Shown one piece after another: positions 59,170 through 64,000 of a DNA stretch of 64,000 bases; positions within the stretch are counted from its first letter, which is position 1; each line of letters begins with the position of its first letter. The stretch is from Cenococcum geophilum 1.58 (lineage: Eukaryota; Ascomycota; Dothideomycetes; Gloniales; Gloniaceae). Location of the stretch: contig KV748191.1 of the NCBI GenBank assembly GCA_001692895.1, forward strand, positions 2,480,001 to 2,544,000, given 5' to 3'. A program made the translations under genes and the position numbers. The notes beneath the pieces are model-generated. The model worked only from the letters and a program-made list of their open reading frames with translations, had not been told where the DNA came from and ran no database searches.

Positions 59170-61168
59170 TCAAGCCTCTTCAATGTGCTGCACAGCCGTA
59201 ACCGTGCCTTTGTGCCCAACTTTGCCATCAATATCCGAATCTCCCTCGTTCGTGACGTGATGATTCTGAAGCTTCATCGCCCGCGAGTGCCGTGGGATAA
59301 TGTCCTGCAGACATCCCTTGACGATGTTGCCCTCAAATAGAAGATGAATACTCTCTAGTGGCACATTCTTCGTTTCAGGAACAAAGAACACTGTGTACAC
59401 TCCCATCAGAATGCAACAGGCGCCGAATAGTAGAAAGGTCCCATAAGTGATATTAGATATCATCAAGGGTGTGATCTTAGCAATTACGAAATTGAACAGC
59501 CACTGCGTCATCAGGGCCGCTGCCATGATCAGGGAGCGGACTATTTGTTGAAAACTAAATTAGCTAAATAATTCTCCGGGTGCCTTAAACTCACCGTGAT
59601 TTGGACTGCACTCCGAAGATAAGACGAATGGGACCGGCCCCCAGCCGAAGGAGTAGAAGACAACAAACAGGTACACACAGACGATTGAGAATGTGCTCGT
59701 TCCGGTCAGTGGTTCGCCAGCCTTGGTCGGGTTGACTGCGCTGTTTATTCCAATGTATAACATAGCGAATGCTTGACCGGCGCTTCCGACTAGCAAGCTC
59801 CACTGCACAACCTAGTTAGTGATCTTTCGAATATGTTCCGAATGCAGATGGATAAGCTTATGCAGGCCATAGTCTTGATGACCTGGCACAACAAGAGCCA
59901 TGAGAAGGATAAAGAGGGGGTTGCATTGCACACCTTCCGCCCCAACTGTTCCGTTGCCAACATGAGGCCCAATGCTGTGACTGTGACCTTTACTATACCG
60001 TAAATACCCGTTGCGAAGAGCCCTGCAGAGCTTCCTTGTAGACCAATCGACTGGAAGATCTGGGGAGCATAGTAATTGATACTGAGTAGCGGTGTGAGCA
60101 GTAGTAAACTGATTGGTTCAAGGATTCACTTATCTCACCTATTGGTGCCCGTCCATTGCTGCCAGAACATAAGAATAACAGCAAACGACGCTTGGTAGAA
60201 CACCCTCTTGCTTTCGCATACGGCCTTCAGCTGGGCTTTGAGAGGCAGCTTTTCGTGCCCGCAGAAGTCTGCCACGATTTCGTCGAGCTCCTGAAGTACG
60301 ATTGGGTCATCCACAGGTTTGGCTCTCACACGTGCCAGAGCTCTACCAGCATCTTTTAAGCGGTTCTTCTCCACAAGCCAGCGAGGTGACTCATTCTGGA
60401 AGAAAATGCCAGCAAGCAGCAATATACCGGGCAGCATCTGTAAGGCGAAGGGTATCCGCCACTTTGCTGCGCTCAATGTCTTAATCTGCTGGCTGATGCC
60501 GTAGTTGATGAAGAAGCTGAGCATAATTCCAATAACGTTGAAGAGTTGCATACTGATTCCGTCAGTACGAGAAGCACTAGGCGTCTACAATCGAACTTAC
60601 CATCCAATGCACCGTCCTCGAATTTCTTTGTTCGCATTCTCCCCAATATATGTCGGGACCACTGCCGAAATCAGACCCACTCCAAAACCCCCGATAACTC
60701 TTCCGATATACAACTGCGTTAAGCTCGTTGTATTTATAGCACAACATGTCTGAATAATTGAGCCGACAAGAAAGATGACATCCGCGATAATAAGTGCAGT
60801 CTTGCGACCTCTGTGCATGAGCAGGTTAGACTCGATCATCGATCCACCGAAGAGGAAGGAACAAAATGGCGGAGTTAATGGAAATGTTTTTTTTACAATT
60901 TATCACTAAGATAGAAAGAGGTTGCAGCACCAAAGAAGCAGCCGGCTTGAAGGACAGAAACAACATTGCCTTGCAAGTTGCTGAAAGACTTGCTATGCTT
61001 GTTGAGATTGAAAGAGTACTGGAAAGCGTCCATCGTCAACACACCGCCGATGAGGCCAGTGTCCCAGCCAAACAACATGCCGCCAAAGCTGGCAACAGCT
61101 GTAAGGAAGTATGCACGACGGTAGGCCTTGATGTCGGCCAAGATGACTCGAATATCAAATTTCGCCAT
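59170..61168 (-). CDS. MFS sugar/sugar-acid porter
   Basis: Proton-coupled sugar transporter of the sugar porter family, plasma membrane (family knowledge). Six exons: 61,168-60,897, 60,810-60,602, 60,553-60,139, 60,081-59,934, 59,802-59,595 and 59,540-59,170. Introns are 86, 48, 57, 131 and 54 nt; phases agree and the product has 540 aa, normal for a 12-helix porter. Signatures in order: FGWDTGLIGGVLTM in helix 1, SDKLGRKTALI loop, GRVIGGFGVGLISAVVPTYI, NESPRWLVEKNR, FWQQWTGTNSINYYAPQIF, LATEQLGRK, WGPVPFVLSSECSP and VPETKNVPLE. The ATG at 61,168 is chosen as the first in-frame ATG before KFDIRVILADIKAYRRAYF. The substrate cannot be read from sequence. A dehydrogenase and an SDR follow upstream on the same strand, which hints at a sugar-acid substrate. 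Confidence 0.93.
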
Positions 61169-62010
61169 TCCCACTACAGATAAGGCTCTTAGCTATGACG
61201 TGATGTCGAGTAGGGAAAAGAAGTCTAAAAGACCCAAAAACAAGAGGTGGAGAAATTCAACGCAGTATCAAACGATGCGATTGAGGCCAAACAAAGGGAA
61301 GAGGGCAGAGTAGGCTTTATATCGACTCAATTGGAAGTTCATGATAAGGTCTCCAAATACCGAGGACGAGGCGCTGGGGAATGGTGGATCGGCATACTCT
61401 CTGGGGTCGGACGGTGTAGCTCCACACGTAATCTCAGTAATGTGCGGGGAACAGCCTGTCATCCCCATTATCAGAGCACCTCAAAAGCCGTCGACGCTGC
61501 ACGACTCATTTCAAAAACCGTCCATAGCATTACGGATGACGATTGGAGGACTTTAACAAGCCTTCCGGCTTCGAAGTGGAGTCTTCGGCGATTGAAACTT
61601 TGCCGACAACCCCCTTACGGAAGTGGTTTCGACTATGTCAACTGTGGACGAAGATGAGAAAGAATTGTGCTAAATTACTTAACAGCACTTACCGGAACGC
61701 GCACATGGTCGGCGGAAGGAGATGTACGAAACGCGAAGGCTAGTAGCGTGAGGGACAGAGCGTCGTTTTAGACTCCCTCCAAATCGAATACAGGATGGTC
61801 CTAGCTTTTGCACGAGCCACAATACAGAAGAAACGCAACTTCATAAGACGAAGTTATATGAAGATTCATCCACCTTTATAGGCTGTTCTATGATCTATAA
61901 TATTAATTTCAGGTCGCCGTGGAAGTTGTTAGGCTTGAATTTGCATGGAGCTATGTTCCTCACGCCGTTTACCCCCAAGTTCGCCAACTTCACAACCAGC
62001 CCCATCGCTA
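61169..62010. other. Promoter region of the MFS gene / 3' flank of the dehydrogenase gene
   Basis: 842 bp of ordinary composition. No conserved protein was seen in its short open frames. I could not single out a regulatory site. Confidence 0.5.
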
Positions 62011-63287
62011 CTACTTCTGCTCAGGAACTTGTGTCTTCAATCGATTGTTTTGAATGGCCTCTTTGAGATTTTCCAATACTAACAGCTCCATGTCACGCTA
62101 TCAGCAATTAGCATATGCACTCACAGATTAGAACAACCGGCCTTACCTGAGTCTCGAAGGTTGCCGTTCCGATATGCGGCAATAACACCACATTCTCATT
62201 CTCTATCAACCCAGGATGAATATTCGGCTCATCCTCGTACACGTCTAGGCCCGCACTCCATACCTTCCCGACATTCAGCGCCTCTACCAATGCCGCCTCG
62301 TCAATCAGCGGTCCCCGTGCAGTATTAATGATAATGACACCATCCCTCATGATATCAAACTGCGGCTTTGAGATGATGTGTTTCGTTGAGGGATTAAGAG
62401 AAAGGTTCAAGCTCAGCACATCGGATGTCTTCAGCAGCTCTTCAAAACTAACATACTTCGCTCCGCTCTCCTCCCTCGGTGGTAATAACCGGCGATTATG
62501 ATATTGGATTTTCATGCCGAAAGCTTTTGCTCGCATTGCCACTGCTTGCCCGATCCCGCCCATTCCAAGGATCCCGAGCACTTTGTTCTTTAGGTCGTGC
62601 CCGAGCTGAAAGTTTGGACCTCCCCGCCATTCGCCTGTTGATTCAACACGAAATCCTTGTACGCGGAGGGGAAAAGATGCATACCTTGTCTTACAGCTTG
62701 GAAAGAGGGCGTTATACGGCGTAGAGCTCCCAGCATGAGGAACAATGCTACATCGGCTGTAGCATCGTTGACGGCTATTGGTGTGTTTGCTACGGAGATT
62801 CCTGGGGACATGTGAGCCACTGTGTAGAATGCTAGAGCGAGAAATCAGACCTCTTCGTGAGCATGCGCCCACGTCAATGTTGTCGTATCCAGCACCATTA
62901 TGGCATATGAACTTCAGGCTATCTGGAAGTTCGCCAATGAGCTCCTCGTTGAAATTTCCCGTGATCTATGATAGTCAGAAAAAAAATCCCCTCACAGTCT
63001 TTTTTGATCCAAAAATTATATTCCACTTATAATAGAACGTACTTTGTTTGAGTCGTTGCTCCGGTAAATTACATACACACCGTTGAAGTCACCATTGCGG
63101 CATTTCGAGATAAAATCTTCACGTGATCCTGATGGATATTCCTACGAGAGTTAGGTCAATTCGTGCTGGGATTGAAGAAACGCTGCATCGATTCCACCTT
63201 CAAATTTGTTATCAAACCGCATTCTTTCCACTCTTTCCGCGCGTGTGTGATTTCACCAATAAGGAGCGCAGACTTTGGCGAAAGCAT
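62011..63287 (-). CDS. D-isomer-specific 2-hydroxyacid dehydrogenase
   Basis: NAD(P)H-dependent reductase of 2-keto acids such as glyoxylate, hydroxypyruvate or sugar keto-acids (family knowledge). Six exons: 63,287-63,198, 63,141-63,043, 62,965-62,851, 62,801-62,685, 62,634-62,147 and 62,097-62,011. Introns are 56, 77, 49, 50 and 49 nt; the sum gives exactly 331 aa, the family size. Motifs: ITHARKEW at the N-terminus, YRSNDSNKITG, CHNGAGYDNIDV, nucleotide-binding GMGGIG (residues 164-169), and the catalytic residues Arg247 (NTARGP), Glu276 (DEP) and His294 (LLPHIGTAT) at canonical spacing. The first intron has an atypical donor, GTGGAA, accepted because phase and family alignment demand it. 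The C-terminus ends TQVPEQK. It lies between the MFS porter and an SDR gene, all on the minus strand. A 2-keto-L-gulonate reductase (GluC type) is one candidate role. Confidence 0.93.
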
Positions 63288-63703
63288 TTCGAAGTAAAAA
63301 TTTGGCGCTATAGCGATATAAATACTAAGAAAATACTTCCAAAGAGTACTGTTGATCTCAGATGGGTCGACGTGGGACTTTATATGGGAATGTCCCCGTG
63401 ACGGCATTCCTCCGGGCCGACTGAACCGTGTTGCCGATCGGTGGAAAATTTAGGCAATTCCCTCAACCATGGGGTAGGAGTGTTGATTACAGCTATAAAC
63501 AGGGATGCCGGATTGCTTGACCAAGAGACATGTGGTGCAATGCTGGTATTTTGTTGTCCACTAGGGACACTCCGAAAGTGAATTGGTATTTTATCGACAT
63601 ATATCATGTAATCATGAATCTGCAACCTCAAGTTCTCGCTCCATCACATTACTCATCCCGTCACATAACCCATATTCACCCGGTTCAGAATGCGTATCCT
63701 CCC
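63288..63703. other. Intergenic region between dehydrogenase and SDR genes
   Basis: About 415 bp holding the promoter of the dehydrogenase and the 3' end of the SDR gene. No coding sequence was recognised. Confidence 0.5.
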
Positions 63704-64000
63704 TCATTTGTGGTTCAGTCCTCCAGCTATTAGAAGACTTTGGCCTGTAATATACCCGGTAGTACAAAACATGAGAACAGCGTTAGCAACCTCCTTTGGC
63801 GTTCCCAGTCGGCCTAATGGGATGCTGTCGACAAGTCCAGGGACTGTATACTCATTTGGGATGAGGCCTGTCTCGCCAATCATAGCAGGAGCAACATCGT
63901 TGACTGTAATATTATATTCGGCAAGATGACTCGATAGATTCTTCATCATCGCTGTCAGACCACCCTTCGATGCAGCATAATCTGGCCAATTGTGAGCTTT
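63704..64000 (-). CDS. Short-chain dehydrogenase/reductase, C-terminal part (5' part outside window)
   Basis: Open minus-strand frame from the window edge to the stop at 63,704. It contains the SDR active-site pair in DYAASKGGLTAMMK (Tyr and Lys of YxxxK), then NITVNDVAPAMIGETGLIP and PLGRLGTPKEVANAVLMFC, ending ITGQSLLIAGGLNHK. This matches the C-terminal half of classical SDRs of the 3-oxoacyl-ACP reductase / gluconate 5-dehydrogenase kind, NAD(P)(H)-dependent. The TGxxxGxG cofactor motif lies off the window. It sits upstream of the D-2-hydroxyacid dehydrogenase on the same strand. The substrate is undetermined. Confidence 0.88.
   Translation of the reverse strand, partial: KAHNWPDYAASKGGLTAMMKNLSSHLAEYNITVNDVAPAMIGETGLIPNEYTVPGLVDSIPLGRLGTPKEVANAVLMFCTTGYITGQSLLIAGGLNHK

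Overview
The window looks like a filamentous ascomycete (Pezizomycotina) chromosome. The genes have short GT-AG introns of about 40-165 nt with CTAAC/ACTAAC branch sites, and the protein families are typical of that group: a NACHT-hydrolase NLR, a Ure2p-like GST, a DUF8035 protein and an MFS sugar porter. Two gene-bearing blocks of normal composition (about 1-2,450 and 49,620-64,000) flank a 47-kb AT-rich block whose transposons are heavily mutated. TpA is very frequent, CpA/TpG are depleted and CpG survives. Coding frames are broken mostly by TAG/TAA where CAG/CAA/TGG is expected. This is the classical footprint of repeat-induced point mutation (RIP).

The AT block is a nested transposon stack that can be taken apart from LTR ends, target-site duplications (TSDs) and empty sites. 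A piggyBac-like DNA transposon F (minus; pieces 39,234-41,052 and 48,839-49,371) was entered by Ty3/gypsy element G (minus, 41,053-48,838, TSD TCGTG/TCATG). It was probably also entered by Ty3 chromovirus A (plus, 3,228-39,233, TSD AACTG/AACTA). A was entered by B (plus, 6,013-27,907, TSD ATTAC) and C (minus, 28,755-36,704, TSD TCTAC), two copies of one chromovirus family in opposite orientation. B was entered by D (minus, 8,785-16,574, TSD GATAA; same family as G) and by Ty1/copia element E (plus, 20,873-26,999, short TCCC repeat). A 176-bp terminal-inverted-repeat element (2,890-3,065) lies in this RIPed DNA with little RIP damage itself, and it shares terminal motifs with F.

Left block: an NLR-type gene with an N-terminal alpha/beta-hydrolase domain and a NACHT ATPase runs off the left edge on the minus strand. 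Right block: a GST with a possible mitochondrial presequence (plus), a MARVEL-like four-helix membrane protein (plus), a doubtful gene remnant, a 903-aa DUF8035 protein whose last exon lies beyond an apparent stop (minus), then three minus-strand metabolic genes: a 540-aa MFS sugar porter, a 331-aa D-2-hydroxyacid dehydrogenase and a partial SDR reductase. These last three may form a small sugar-acid catabolic cluster. I rebuilt exon structures for the GST, MARVEL, DUF8035, MFS and dehydrogenase genes; all close in frame.

I saw no rRNA, tRNA or CRISPR. Transposon domain borders are approximate because the frames are RIP-damaged.
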